The position numbers were made by a program, and so were the translations under genes. The notes beneath the pieces were generated by a model, which had not been told where the DNA came from, made no database searches, and worked only from the letters and a program-made list of their open reading frames with translations. Shown here one piece after another: positions 48,239 through 56,906 of a stretch of 64,000 nt of DNA. Source of the DNA: Chamaesiphon minutus PCC 6605. GTDB lineage: Bacteria; Cyanobacteriota; Cyanobacteriia; Cyanobacteriales; Chamaesiphonaceae. Each line of letters starts with the position of its first letter. The stretch's first letter is position 1. The stretch lies in the NCBI RefSeq assembly GCF_000317145.1, contig NC_019697.1, positions 682,001 to 746,000 on the forward strand, given 5' to 3'.

Positions 48239-48580
48239 TTACCCCAAACGTTTTTTAATATTACTTACAACTATCTTAGCTTCTAAGATTCGACCTAATT
48301 GTTCTGACAGGTCTTCTCCTGCTTCTTCAATATCTTGGCTGGAAAGCGTCTCATTTGTAGTGAGATATCGAATAGTTTCTTGAATTCTCCACCTAGTATT
48401 ATCTGAAAACAGCGCGTAATTATTAAGGAGAGCAAATAACTGAATCGAACTGACGTTGTTTGGAAACAAGGTAATTCTTGCTCTCACTAATTGAATAGCT
48501 TCGGATAATTCAGTGTCGAGATTGTCGATTTCACGATCGATCTGTTCGACTAAGACATTGAAATTAGGCGGTAGAGTCAT
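48239..48580 (-). CDS. Small helical protein of unknown function (113 residues)
   Basis: I start at ATG 48580; a TTG at 48598 would add six residues. FNVLVEQIDREIDNLDTELS, FPNNVSSIQLFALLNNYALF and TLSSQDIEEAGEDLSEQLGR give an all-helical, acidic protein. No signal peptide or membrane segment is present. It is the first gene of a two-gene unit with 48039-48233. No family recognised. Confidence 0.58.
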   Translation of the reverse strand: MTLPPNFNVLVEQIDREIDNLDTELSEAIQLVRARITLFPNNVSSIQLFALLNNYALFSDNTRWRIQETIRYLTTNETLSSQDIEEAGEDLSEQLGRILEAKIVVSNIKKRLG

Positions 48581-48734
48581 AATAGGCAGTCGAACCAAGA
48601 TGTCGATTAGACCGAATGTTCTATTGTCACAACATTATCCGATCTCCAAATCGTACCCACATTCACTCGATCGTATCACCATTACCAATTACTTCCAAAT
48701 CAAAATTTCGCCAACTTCGCTACCACAATTGACT

Positions 48735-50411
48735 TTAGGCTTCTGATGACTCTGTATCCTCCGCAATTAGACAGTCCAAAGTTTTAGATTTTTGGCTAAA
48801 CAGAAAATTCTCCCGATAATCGACTGGACAGTCAATCACCGCTGGAACATCTTGAGCCAGAGCCTCTTTGAGAGTGGGCATCAGATCCGCAGTCTCAGTA
48901 ATTCGATAACCCTTCAGTCCCATACTTTCAGCCAACTTCACAAAGTCAGGATTGCCAAACTTGATAAACGAAGATACCCCAAACTGCTGCATTTGCTTCC
49001 ATTCGATTAGCCCATAGCCCCCATCGTTAAAAATCAGCGTCACAAAGGGAGTATTCAGGCGCAACGCAGTTTCTAGCTCCTGCATATTCATCATAAAGCC
49101 CCCATCTCCTGTAGCGGCAATCACCTGACGATCGGGATAAACTAATTTAGCTGCGATCGCACCTGGAATCGCAATCCCCATCGCCGCAAAGCCGTTGGAA
49201 ATAAGACAGGTATTGGGTTTGGCGCAGTGATAGTGACGGGCAATCCACATTTTATGGGCACCCACGTCCGAAATTAGGATATCGTCATCGCCTAAAACCT
49301 GCCGCAGGTCGTAGATTAGTTTTTGGGGGCGAATCGGAAAGCCTTTATCCTGGGCGTATTGCTCGTAGTCGGCTCGAATCTCCTCACGGAGCGAGAGGGC
49401 ATAGGGTTCGGGTTTGGAACTGGGATCTGATAACTTCTTACACCTTTGCAGAATCTCCTGGAGCGAGTCGGCAATGTCGCCCACGACTTCAACCTGGGGA
49501 ATATAACTACTATCGATTTCTGCTGAGACTTCGGCAATGTGGACGATCGGAATTTCGCCAGTCGGATTCCATTTCTTGGGCGAGTATTCAATCAGATCGT
49601 AGCCGACGGCAATTACCAAGTCGGTGCGATCGAATCCACAACTAATATAGTCCCGCTGTTGCAGACCTACCGCCCACAGCGCGGAGGGATGGGTATAGGG
49701 AATTACCCCCTTACCCATAAAGGTGTTGACCACTGGCAAATTCAGTTGGGTGGCTAACTCTGTCAGGGCAAGGCTAGCATGGGAGCGGATCGCACCGTTG
49801 CCGACTAGTACGAGCGGATTATGAGCCTGGGCGATGGTGGCGGCGGCGCGATCGAGACTGGCAAAGGCAGCATAGACCCGACTCGATCCGTTTTTGGGCA
49901 AGGGTTTGACGGTTGCTGGCATCGCCGCGACATTTTCCGGTACGTCGATATGCACCGCACCAGGCGTTTCCGATTGGGCAATGTGGAAGGCTTTGCGGAC
50001 AATTTCGGCGGTACTATTGGGCTGGACGATTTGTTTGCTCCACTTGGTAATCGGTGCAAACATCGCCACTAAGTCGAGATACTGATGGGATAAAATGTGC
50101 ATTCGATCGGTACTCACCTGTCCAGTAATCGCAATCAGCGGTGCCCCATCCAGATTGGCATCGGCGACCCCTGTCATCAGATTGGTTGCACCTGGGCCTA
50201 GAGTGGACAGACAGACCCCCGCCTGTCCGGTTAAGCGACCGTATACATCGGCCATAAAGGCGGCTCCCTGTTCGTGGCGACAGGTCACAAATTGAATCGA
50301 AGAACCCTTGAGAGCTTCGAGAATGTGGAGATTTTCTTCACCTGGGAGTCCAAAAATATACTTCACGCCTTCATTTTCCAGGCATTGCACTAATAATTCT
50401 GCCGTATTCAT
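48735..50411 (-). CDS. 2-oxoglutarate decarboxylase (ThDP-dependent, acetolactate-synthase-like)
   Basis: 558 residues of the ThDP enzyme family. The Glu of RHEQGAAFMAD (residue 47) activates ThDP, and ATGDGGFMMNMQELETAL with IFNDGGYG binds the diphosphate and Mg. By sequence it would be called an acetolactate synthase large subunit. It lies next to a succinic semialdehyde dehydrogenase gene on the same strand, as in Synechococcus PCC 7002 (A2770/A2771), where the enzyme converts 2-oxoglutarate to succinic semialdehyde and closes the TCA cycle. This neighbourhood and the near match to that protein's start (MNTAELLVxCLENEGVxYIF) make that the better call. It is not the partner of IlvH. Confidence 0.82.
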   Translation of the reverse strand: MNTAELLVQCLENEGVKYIFGLPGEENLHILEALKGSSIQFVTCRHEQGAAFMADVYGRLTGQAGVCLSTLGPGATNLMTGVADANLDGAPLIAITGQVSTDRMHILSHQYLDLVAMFAPITKWSKQIVQPNSTAEIVRKAFHIAQSETPGAVHIDVPENVAAMPATVKPLPKNGSSRVYAAFASLDRAAATIAQAHNPLVLVGNGAIRSHASLALTELATQLNLPVVNTFMGKGVIPYTHPSALWAVGLQQRDYISCGFDRTDLVIAVGYDLIEYSPKKWNPTGEIPIVHIAEVSAEIDSSYIPQVEVVGDIADSLQEILQRCKKLSDPSSKPEPYALSLREEIRADYEQYAQDKGFPIRPQKLIYDLRQVLGDDDILISDVGAHKMWIARHYHCAKPNTCLISNGFAAMGIAIPGAIAAKLVYPDRQVIAATGDGGFMMNMQELETALRLNTPFVTLIFNDGGYGLIEWKQMQQFGVSSFIKFGNPDFVKLAESMGLKGYRITETADLMPTLKEALAQDVPAVIDCPVDYRENFLFSQKSKTLDCLIAEDTESSEA

Positions 50412-50685
50412 AAACTACCCCTGTTAAGGTGACTATTTGTACTAAGCGGAGCGATAAACAATTAATACTTGTGGGTTGCGGGTTTTGCTTGTGAGGGCAG
50501 ACCCCTCGTTGAGGAGCGGGGTGCCGCCCCTCAAACTCCCCTGCACAAGGCTTAGATAGTGGGCAGCTTAGCGCGCTTCGCATTAGTGCTTGGACTGTGG
50601 ATTGCTAATATTAGATAATTTATCAGCACCAGTTAAAATCTTCCGATCGTACATAAGCTCACCGTAACAGGGGTAATTCATAAAC

Positions 50686-52059
50686 TCACTTAATCCAGAT
50701 AGTTTTGATGTTGACAAATTCTAGAATGCCGGGTCGTCCGAGTTCCCGACCGTAACCAGATCGCTTAATCCCCCCAAACGGCAAGCGCGGATCGGATTTG
50801 ACCATGCCATTGATAAACACTGAACCCACATCTAATTGGCTAATTAAGCGGTCGCGTTCGGTGGCATCCTGAGTCCAGGCACTCGCACCCAACCCAAAGG
50901 GACTATCATTGGCTAGAGCGATCGCGGCATCTAGATCGGGTACTGTAAATAACAACGCCACGGGGCCAAAAAATTCATCGCGGTAGGTGGCACAAGTTGG
51001 GGGAATATTCTTGAGAATGGTGGGTTCGTAAAAAAAGCCTGGTAATCCAGACCACGGCTTGCCCCCAATCAAACATTCCGCTCCACCTGCGATCGAAGTT
51101 TGTACCTGTGCGTCGAGTTGTTCGCAGCCTGTGCGGGTTGCCAAGGGGCCAACATTAATCTCGCTCTGCAAGGGGTCGCCGATCTGGAGTTGGCGAAATG
51201 CCTCCACAAACTTGGTGGTAAAAACATCAGCAATATCCTCTAGCACGATGAACCGTTTGGCGGCAATGCAGGATTGACCATTATTGAGCAGCCGCGCTTT
51301 CACCCCGACAGCGACCGCTTCATCCAAATCCGCACTCGTCGTCACGATAAATGGATCGCTACCGCCCAGTTCCAGGACGATTTTTTTTAGGACTGTCCCT
51401 GCTGCTTGGGCTAAACTGGCTCCAGCAGGTTCGCTACCCGTTAGGGTGGCGGCTTTTACTTGGGGCGATTTGACGATCGACTCGACTCGATCTGCCGAAA
51501 TTAACAGCGTTTGAAATACCCCTGGCGGAAACCCTGCTCGGAGGAGAATATCTTCGATCGCGATCGCGCATTGGGGGACGTTAGAAGCATGTTTGAGTAG
51601 AGCCACATTCCCCGCCATCAGAGTAGGCGCGGCAAACCGAAACACCTGCCAAAAGGGAAAATTCCACGGCATTACGGCTAAAATCGTGCCGAGGGGATGA
51701 TACTCGATCCGCGATTGACTGGCATCGGTGGCAACTATTTCGGGGGCTAAAAACTCCGCCCCATACTCGGCATAATAGTCGCAAACCAAGGCACACTTTT
51801 GGATTTCGGCGATCGCTTGATCGATCGGTTTGCCCATTTCCAGGGTCATCAGTTTTGCCCATGCTAATGACTGTCGATCGTCCCGCAGGAGGCTAGCAGC
51901 CTGATGGAGCCATTGACTCCGCTGCGCCCAGGATGTCTGGCGATAGTCTTGAAACACCCGCTCCGATTCGATAATTTTGGCTCTTAGGAGATCGTCGGTG
52001 AGGGCGGGGAAATTTTTCAGTTGTTGACCCGTCGTCGGATTGATACTAGCAATACTCAT
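50686..52059 (-). CDS. Succinic semialdehyde dehydrogenase
   Basis: 457 residues of the ALDH family. NNGQSCIAAKRFIV holds the catalytic Cys and LELGGSDPF the general base Glu; GSVFINGMVKSDPRLPFGGI is the usual C-terminal segment. It oxidises succinic semialdehyde to succinate. With the downstream decarboxylase it replaces 2-oxoglutarate dehydrogenase plus succinyl-CoA synthetase. The gap of 274 bases between the two genes makes co-transcription possible but not proven. Confidence 0.85.
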   Translation of the reverse strand: MSIASINPTTGQQLKNFPALTDDLLRAKIIESERVFQDYRQTSWAQRSQWLHQAASLLRDDRQSLAWAKLMTLEMGKPIDQAIAEIQKCALVCDYYAEYGAEFLAPEIVATDASQSRIEYHPLGTILAVMPWNFPFWQVFRFAAPTLMAGNVALLKHASNVPQCAIAIEDILLRAGFPPGVFQTLLISADRVESIVKSPQVKAATLTGSEPAGASLAQAAGTVLKKIVLELGGSDPFIVTTSADLDEAVAVGVKARLLNNGQSCIAAKRFIVLEDIADVFTTKFVEAFRQLQIGDPLQSEINVGPLATRTGCEQLDAQVQTSIAGGAECLIGGKPWSGLPGFFYEPTILKNIPPTCATYRDEFFGPVALLFTVPDLDAAIALANDSPFGLGASAWTQDATERDRLISQLDVGSVFINGMVKSDPRLPFGGIKRSGYGRELGRPGILEFVNIKTIWIK

Positions 52060-52510
52060 CGATCTATTCTATCCCTTAGCTAGATATTGCCCTCATTCGA
52101 TCGTGACAAATTTCGGGACTGCAACATCAAAATACATGATAAATATGATGAAAATTTACATTTATGTTGCGGTAGCTACTGTTTTCCCAAGACCCCCCAG
52201 AACTTGGTATAGCTGGTTCGGACTCAGCTAAAGCGGTTGTAGGTATATATTTTTGTAATATTCTGGCACAAGGTAATATATACAAGATTTTTGGGTATTA
52301 TATTTATTAGATGATGGACAGCTTAGATTTTAAATCGAACTCTCATACGCTCTTCTTCCAATTTCAGAGGATTTTCGTATAGTCAATAAATATATATTTC
52401 ATTCATAGTATTCTGATACTGAGGAACTTGGATATGTTGTCCGAGCCACAAGTGAAGGCACTGGTGAGTTATAATTACTTAATAAACGTTCATTCAAGGG
52501 AACGGTATTG
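52060..52510. other. AT-rich intergenic region at the start of the DUF488 island
   Basis: No gene of normal size is supported in these 451 bases. A 25-codon frame (ATG 52435) ends with a TGA that overlaps the DUF488 ATG at 52511. It could be a leader peptide or simply chance. The last CGATCG before the island is near 52100. Promoter sequences for the island should be here, for example in the AT-rich 52240-52400 stretch. Confidence 0.5.
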
Positions 52511-53212
52511 ATGGACTTATTTACAATTGGACACTCTACTTACGAAATAGAAACATTTATTTCTTTGCTGAAAAAACATGAGATAAATGCAGTAGCTGAT
52601 GTAAGGTCTCATCCTTACAGCCGTTTCATGCCGCATTTTAATCGCAATTTTTTGAAAGAACTATTAGCTAAAGAAAACATTTATTATGTTTTTCTAGGAA
52701 AAGAACTAGGCGCAAGAACCGACGATCTGAGATGTTACATTGATGGGAGAGCATTATATGAAAATATTGCAGCAACTGCTCAATTTCAGAAAGGTATTGA
52801 AAGACTTTTGAAAGGTTTGCAGAAGCACAGAATTTCACTAATGTGTGCGGAAAAAGACCCCATTACTTGTCATAGAGCAATTTTGGTTTGTCAGCACGTT
52901 CGGCATCCAGACCTAAATATCAATCATATTTTAAAAGGTGGCGAGCTAGAATCTCATATTCAGCTAGAAGAAAGAATGTTGAATAAGCATGGTTTAATTG
53001 AATTCACAGAAGATCGAGAAGAGCAACTTCAACTTTCTCTCTTTGAACAGCCAAAAAGTAGATTACCAACAAAAGAGGAATCTCTGAAGAAAGCCTATCA
53101 ACTTCAAGGCTATGAAATTGCATACGTAGATAAAAATTATAATAATCATGGAAGAACAGATCGAGCTATTCACAATCGGGTTTACCCAGAAAAACGCTCA
53201 AAAGTTCTTTGA
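52511..53212 (+). CDS. DUF488 domain protein
   Basis: 233 residues, DUF488 family. TIGHST at the N-terminus, DVRSHPYSRFMPHFN, YVFLGKELGA and LMCAEKDPITCHRAI are the family landmarks; the last is the conserved C-x-E...CHR set with two Cys and a His. Its C-terminal region (residues 150-230) is longer and charged. A TTG three bases before the ATG is also in frame. The gene overlaps the next DUF488 gene by 65 bases, so the two are coupled. The biochemical role of the family is unknown. Confidence 0.85.
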   Translation: MDLFTIGHSTYEIETFISLLKKHEINAVADVRSHPYSRFMPHFNRNFLKELLAKENIYYVFLGKELGARTDDLRCYIDGRALYENIAATAQFQKGIERLLKGLQKHRISLMCAEKDPITCHRAILVCQHVRHPDLNINHILKGGELESHIQLEERMLNKHGLIEFTEDREEQLQLSLFEQPKSRLPTKEESLKKAYQLQGYEIAYVDKNYNNHGRTDRAIHNRVYPEKRSKVL

Positions 53213-53594
53213 AACTCTGAAAAAATCAGGTGTACAAAGAGTTATTGACACTCGTCTAAATAACATTTCTCAATTAGCGGGGTTCACAAAAAAAACTGAC
53301 TTAGAATACTTTCTAAAAATCATTGGAAATATTGAATACGTTCATATACTCGATCTAGCTCCAACCAAAGATATTCTTGATGAATATAAAAAAAATAAAG
53401 GTGATTGGGGCGTATATGAGAAAAAGTTTTTACAACTTCTTGCCAATCGAAAAATAGAAAAAAAAGTATCTCCACTTTTGATAGATGGTGCTTGTCTGCT
53501 GTGTAGTGAGCCAACGCCTCATAACTGTCATCGTCGTCTAGTTGCTGAGTATTTAAATGAAAAATGGGGAAACATAAAGATATGTCACCTCTAA
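53148..53594 (+). CDS. Second, divergent DUF488 protein
   Basis: 148 residues. FTIGFTQKNAQKFFETLKKS corresponds to the TIGHST start (HS changed to FT). VIDTRLNNISQLAGFTKKTD corresponds to the DVRS region, and LLCSEPTPHNCHRRLVAEYL keeps the Cys-x-Glu...Cys-His-Arg motif. It is shorter than its upstream neighbour and lacks the C-terminal extension. The start is inside the first gene, in another frame, with a 65-base overlap. Likely a product of ancient duplication and divergence. Confidence 0.83.
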   Translation: MEEQIELFTIGFTQKNAQKFFETLKKSGVQRVIDTRLNNISQLAGFTKKTDLEYFLKIIGNIEYVHILDLAPTKDILDEYKKNKGDWGVYEKKFLQLLANRKIEKKVSPLLIDGACLLCSEPTPHNCHRRLVAEYLNEKWGNIKICHL

Positions 53595-53606
53595 GATCGA
53601 AAATGT

Positions 53607-54266
53607 ATGTCATCAACAAAAAGAATTATCTGTCTTTCTAATTCTTTAAAACTAACAGAAAGGTGTATTGCTGGAATTGATATTGAGTCAGGGCGATGGG
53701 TTCGCCCTATCTGTAATCGCTTTCCCCAAGATGGAAGAGTCCCAGCCTCAATTCGGATTGTTGAAGGAAGAGAACCAGAGCTACTAGATATTTTAGAAAT
53801 TCCCCTTAATGATACTGGAAATGATTTTGGGTTTGAATGTGAAAACCTGACTATATTGGATGGTGAATGGAAATTATGGGGTAAGGCAAAACCAAGTGAT
53901 TTAATTAAATATTGTGGAAGTTCTTCAAGTATTTTGCATAATAACTTGAAATATGTTAATCCTTCTTCTTTGCAGTCTTTGAATTTTAACGAACGTCGGA
54001 CATTACAACTGATCGAGACTACTAATTTTTCTGTGACAGGAAGCTCTGTTAGTGGATGGCGAGGAACGATTAGAACTAAGAGTGGTCAAAGTTTAAATGA
54101 TGCGAAAATTACCGATCCAGTGTTTGTTGAGAAGCTCAACCAAGGACATCAGCCAACAGGCATCTATTTAGTAACAGTAAGCCTTTCGATGCCTTTTGCC
54201 CCTCGTCCAGACTGGGAAGGTGAGCATCCATGCTGGAAATTAATTGCAGGAGTAATCGAACTATAA
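53607..54266 (+). CDS. Probable dual-OB-domain protein
   Basis: 219 residues, 12 bases after the second DUF488 gene. The start MSSTKRIICLSNSLKLTERC is followed by IAGIDIESGRWVRPICNR, a beta-rich N-terminal barrel. A second barrel seems to span about 130-219, with TGIYLVTVSLSMPFAPRPDW and CWKLIAGVIEL. The family is, to my recollection, described as dual OB-containing and occurs next to DUF488 genes. OB folds usually bind nucleic acids or nucleotides. No catalytic motif is seen. Confidence 0.55.
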   Translation: MSSTKRIICLSNSLKLTERCIAGIDIESGRWVRPICNRFPQDGRVPASIRIVEGREPELLDILEIPLNDTGNDFGFECENLTILDGEWKLWGKAKPSDLIKYCGSSSSILHNNLKYVNPSSLQSLNFNERRTLQLIETTNFSVTGSSVSGWRGTIRTKSGQSLNDAKITDPVFVEKLNQGHQPTGIYLVTVSLSMPFAPRPDWEGEHPCWKLIAGVIEL

Positions 54267-54293
54267 CGTATAGATGTTTAACACCGATCGGCT

Positions 54294-54361
54294 AGTGAGG
54301 GCGGGTTTATGCTAGAAATTCCTACCTATCACTACCAAATCAGAACGAACCCGTCCGCCTT
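54294..54361. repeat. Short MITE-like palindromic repeat
   Basis: GTGAGGGCGGGTTTATGCTAG at the left and CGAACCCGTCCGCCTTCAC at the right form an imperfect stem. The left end matches the terminal repeat of the element at 43824-44106. It marks the right edge of the CGATCG-free island, and the first CGATCG after the island is close to it (near 54283). Confidence 0.65.
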
Positions 54362-54444
54362 CACCAATATCTGTCGATCGATTGCAATCGATAGCGGTGC
54401 CCCAATTTAAAATAGAAAGTTAAATCCCAGAAAGGTGCGATCGA

Positions 54445-54951
54445 ATGGCAAAAACTAAACGACGACAACTTGGTGGATTGCCACCCAAATACAGTTTCAT
54501 GATCAATCCTTACCCAGACGAACGAGTATCCCGTTGTCCGTTGTGCGATCGCAAGACTGGACAACGCAAAATACCGATCTTGATTCATGTCAATCCCAAA
54601 CACCTAATTGCACTCAACTATACTTGTCGTTTCTGTCGAGATTGCGATCTACTAATTGCTCACAAACATGAAATCGAGCATTATCTGACTGCATTATTTA
54701 GCCAACAAGCTCCTGAATCGATCGGTAATGACTATCTGGCGATCGGTACAGTTGAGAAAAGTGTGTGGAAAGAAGGGCTAAAACAGCAACAATCTATCGA
54801 TAATTTTTTGCCCCATACCAGTGATTTTGCCACCTATTATAAGGAATTACAGCTAACTAGAGCTGGCTATTACAAGGCAGACCAAAAGCCACCTATAGCA
54901 GTACCACCACCATCTCAAGAATGGGTGAAAACAAACCCGATCCGCCTCTAA
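54445..54951 (+). CDS. Zinc-ribbon protein of unknown function
   Basis: 168 residues. RCPLCDRKTGQRK and CRFCRDCDLLIAHKHEIEH suggest a treble-clef or zinc-ribbon site with CxxC and CxxCxxC. The rest is not recognised. AAAGG stands a few bases before the ATG. It is probably a native gene, because CGATCG palindromes reappear in it. Similar short proteins occur in cyanobacteria without known function. Confidence 0.65.
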   Translation: MAKTKRRQLGGLPPKYSFMINPYPDERVSRCPLCDRKTGQRKIPILIHVNPKHLIALNYTCRFCRDCDLLIAHKHEIEHYLTALFSQQAPESIGNDYLAIGTVEKSVWKEGLKQQQSIDNFLPHTSDFATYYKELQLTRAGYYKADQKPPIAVPPPSQEWVKTNPIRL

Positions 54952-55188
54952 GTTGCTAATATCGATTGCTCTAACACTGAAATTGGCAACACCATATTTA
55001 TTACAGTTGTGCTGCGTGTTGTTAATTATTACCCAAATTATTGAAGCTATGACGATCGCATCGATACTACCGTTCGGGATGAGCGGAAATCTGCTAATGA
55101 TAGAATAGCGAGGTTCGCCTAAGCTAAATATGCCAGGTCTAGCTTGTCAGCCAAGACCTCATTAACCCGATCGCGTCATCAACCTCAA

Positions 55189-56055
55189 ATGGCTCCAACT
55201 CTTCCCCCCTGGATCGTCCTCGATGCTCATTTACGTCAATGGCTGCAAGAAGATATCGGTAGAGGCGATCGCAGTACGCAAGGTTTGCCCAATGTCGATC
55301 GGGTAAGTACTGCTACCTGGATTGCCAAGGAAACGGGTCTAATTGCCGCACTGCCCATTGCCAAACGAGTTTTTGAACTTTTAAACCCTCAAGCCAAATT
55401 CGAGCCGTTAATTGCCGAAGGAGCCGCTTGTAAGTTGGGACAACCGATCGCCGAAGTTACTGCCAATCTGGCTACTTTGCTCATGGGCGAACGGACGGCT
55501 TTGAATTTGACGATGCGACTGAGCGGCATCGCTACGGCTACTCATAAATATGTCGAATGTATTGCCGATCTACCGACTCAATTGGTCGATACTCGCAAAA
55601 CCACGCCTGGTTTGCGCCTGTTGGAAAAATATGCGACAACCGTCGGCGGCGGCGTCAATCACCGCGTGGGATTGGATGATGCCGTGATGATCAAGGACAA
55701 TCATATCGCAGCGGCGGGCGGCATTAATGTGGCGATCGACAGCATCCGTCGAGCCATGCCATACCCACTGACGATTGAAGTCGAAACCGAATCGTTAGAA
55801 CAAGTCACCGAAGCGATCGAGTCTCAGGCAGATATTATCATGCTCGATAATATGTCCCCAGAGCTGATGCGTCAAGCAGTGGCAATGATTCGATCGGCCA
55901 ACCCCCGCATTAAAATCGAAGCATCGGGAAATATTACCCTCACCACCATTCGCCAAGTCGCCGAGACTGGCGTAGACTATATCTCCACCAGCGCGCCGAT
56001 TACTCGATCTCACTGGCTGGATTTGAGTATGCGAATAGTTAAGTTTCCCAGCTAA
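55189..56055 (+). CDS. nadC: Nicotinate-nucleotide pyrophosphorylase (carboxylating)
   Basis: Converts quinolinate and PRPP to nicotinate mononucleotide and CO2 in de novo NAD synthesis. The 288 residues include EDIGRGDRST, GERTALNLTMRLSGIATATH, DTRKTTPGLRLLEKYA, GGGVNHRVGLDDAVMIKDNH, and TIEVETESLEQVTEAI, all strongly conserved. I start at ATG 55189; the TTG at 55144 would add 15 residues that look non-conserved. Confidence 0.96.
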   Translation: MAPTLPPWIVLDAHLRQWLQEDIGRGDRSTQGLPNVDRVSTATWIAKETGLIAALPIAKRVFELLNPQAKFEPLIAEGAACKLGQPIAEVTANLATLLMGERTALNLTMRLSGIATATHKYVECIADLPTQLVDTRKTTPGLRLLEKYATTVGGGVNHRVGLDDAVMIKDNHIAAAGGINVAIDSIRRAMPYPLTIEVETESLEQVTEAIESQADIIMLDNMSPELMRQAVAMIRSANPRIKIEASGNITLTTIRQVAETGVDYISTSAPITRSHWLDLSMRIVKFPS

Positions 56056-56115
56056 TATACTCTGAGTGTATATATTTTAGATATAATACATCTCGATTTC
56101 TAAAAATCGAGAATC

Positions 56116-56712
56116 ATGGGTAACAATAACGTTAATAGATTGGTAAGTACGATTGTTAGTATTTGCTTAATTTCGATCGGGAGTACTGCGGTAGTTAGTG
56201 CTAAACCCGTCATGCAAGTCAATCCGCTCGGCGCAAAACTTAAGGTGCTCGGCTCTCCAGATCGCTATGCAGCAATTTGGAACAAATCATCCAGCACTGC
56301 TTGGGTAGCTCGCCATGGGCTGACATCGGCGCAGTACCAAGCTGAATTCGATAAATATGTCGCACAGGGTTACCGCTTGGTGCAAGTCAGCGGTTATGGC
56401 GTTAATGGGCAAGATCGTTATGCAGCAATTTGGGATAAATCGCCCAGTACGGCATGGGTAGCTCGCCATGGGCTGACATCGGCACAGTACCAAGCTGAAT
56501 TCGATAAATATGTCGCACAGGGTTACCGTCTAGTGCAAGTCAGCGGTTATGGCGTTAATGGGCAAGATCGTTATGCAGCAATTTGGGATAAATCGCCCAG
56601 TACGGCATGGGTAGCTCGCCATGGGCTGACATCGGCACAGTACCAAGCTGAATTCGATAAATACGTGGCTCAGGGTTATCATCTAATTAATGTAAGTGGC
56701 TATGGCAAATAA
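56116..56712 (+). CDS. Exported protein with three tandem BTRD1-type repeats
   Basis: 198 residues. After a signal peptide (MGNNNVNRLVSTIVSICLIS to VVSA) come three copies of a 51-residue unit that begins DRYAAIW and ends near SGYG. The unit is the bacterial tandem repeat domain 1 pattern (STAWVARHGLTSAQYQ, EFDKYVAQGYRLVQVSGYG). At DNA level the units start at 56260, 56413 and 56566, each 153 bases apart, and copies 2 and 3 are almost identical. Such repeats occur in fungal polyglycine hydrolases and bacterial secreted proteins. Function unknown. There is no catalytic motif that I can see. Confidence 0.82.
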   Translation: MGNNNVNRLVSTIVSICLISIGSTAVVSAKPVMQVNPLGAKLKVLGSPDRYAAIWNKSSSTAWVARHGLTSAQYQAEFDKYVAQGYRLVQVSGYGVNGQDRYAAIWDKSPSTAWVARHGLTSAQYQAEFDKYVAQGYRLVQVSGYGVNGQDRYAAIWDKSPSTAWVARHGLTSAQYQAEFDKYVAQGYHLINVSGYGK

Positions 56713-56906
56713 TTTGGGTTAGACCCAAATTAGAAATCTAGCAACTTTGCAGTAACGATCGCGAGATCGTCCGCTCCATCTCTAGAACACTTAAAATAGA
56801 TCGAAACTGCCAAATTTCCGCAGTTGGGAAGGTGGTTTCGATCGCCATTGCTTATATTGAGAGCGGACAAGCCACGGTACAACTATTTCATCAATAATTA
56901 TCTGCC

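Noticed and set aside
50412-50685. Possible RNA gene in the gap between the decarboxylase and SSADH genes
   Set aside because: A GC-rich palindromic stretch (CCCCTCGTTGAGGAGCGGGG) is present, but there is no tRNA-like or other known RNA fold; probably a dispersed repeat.
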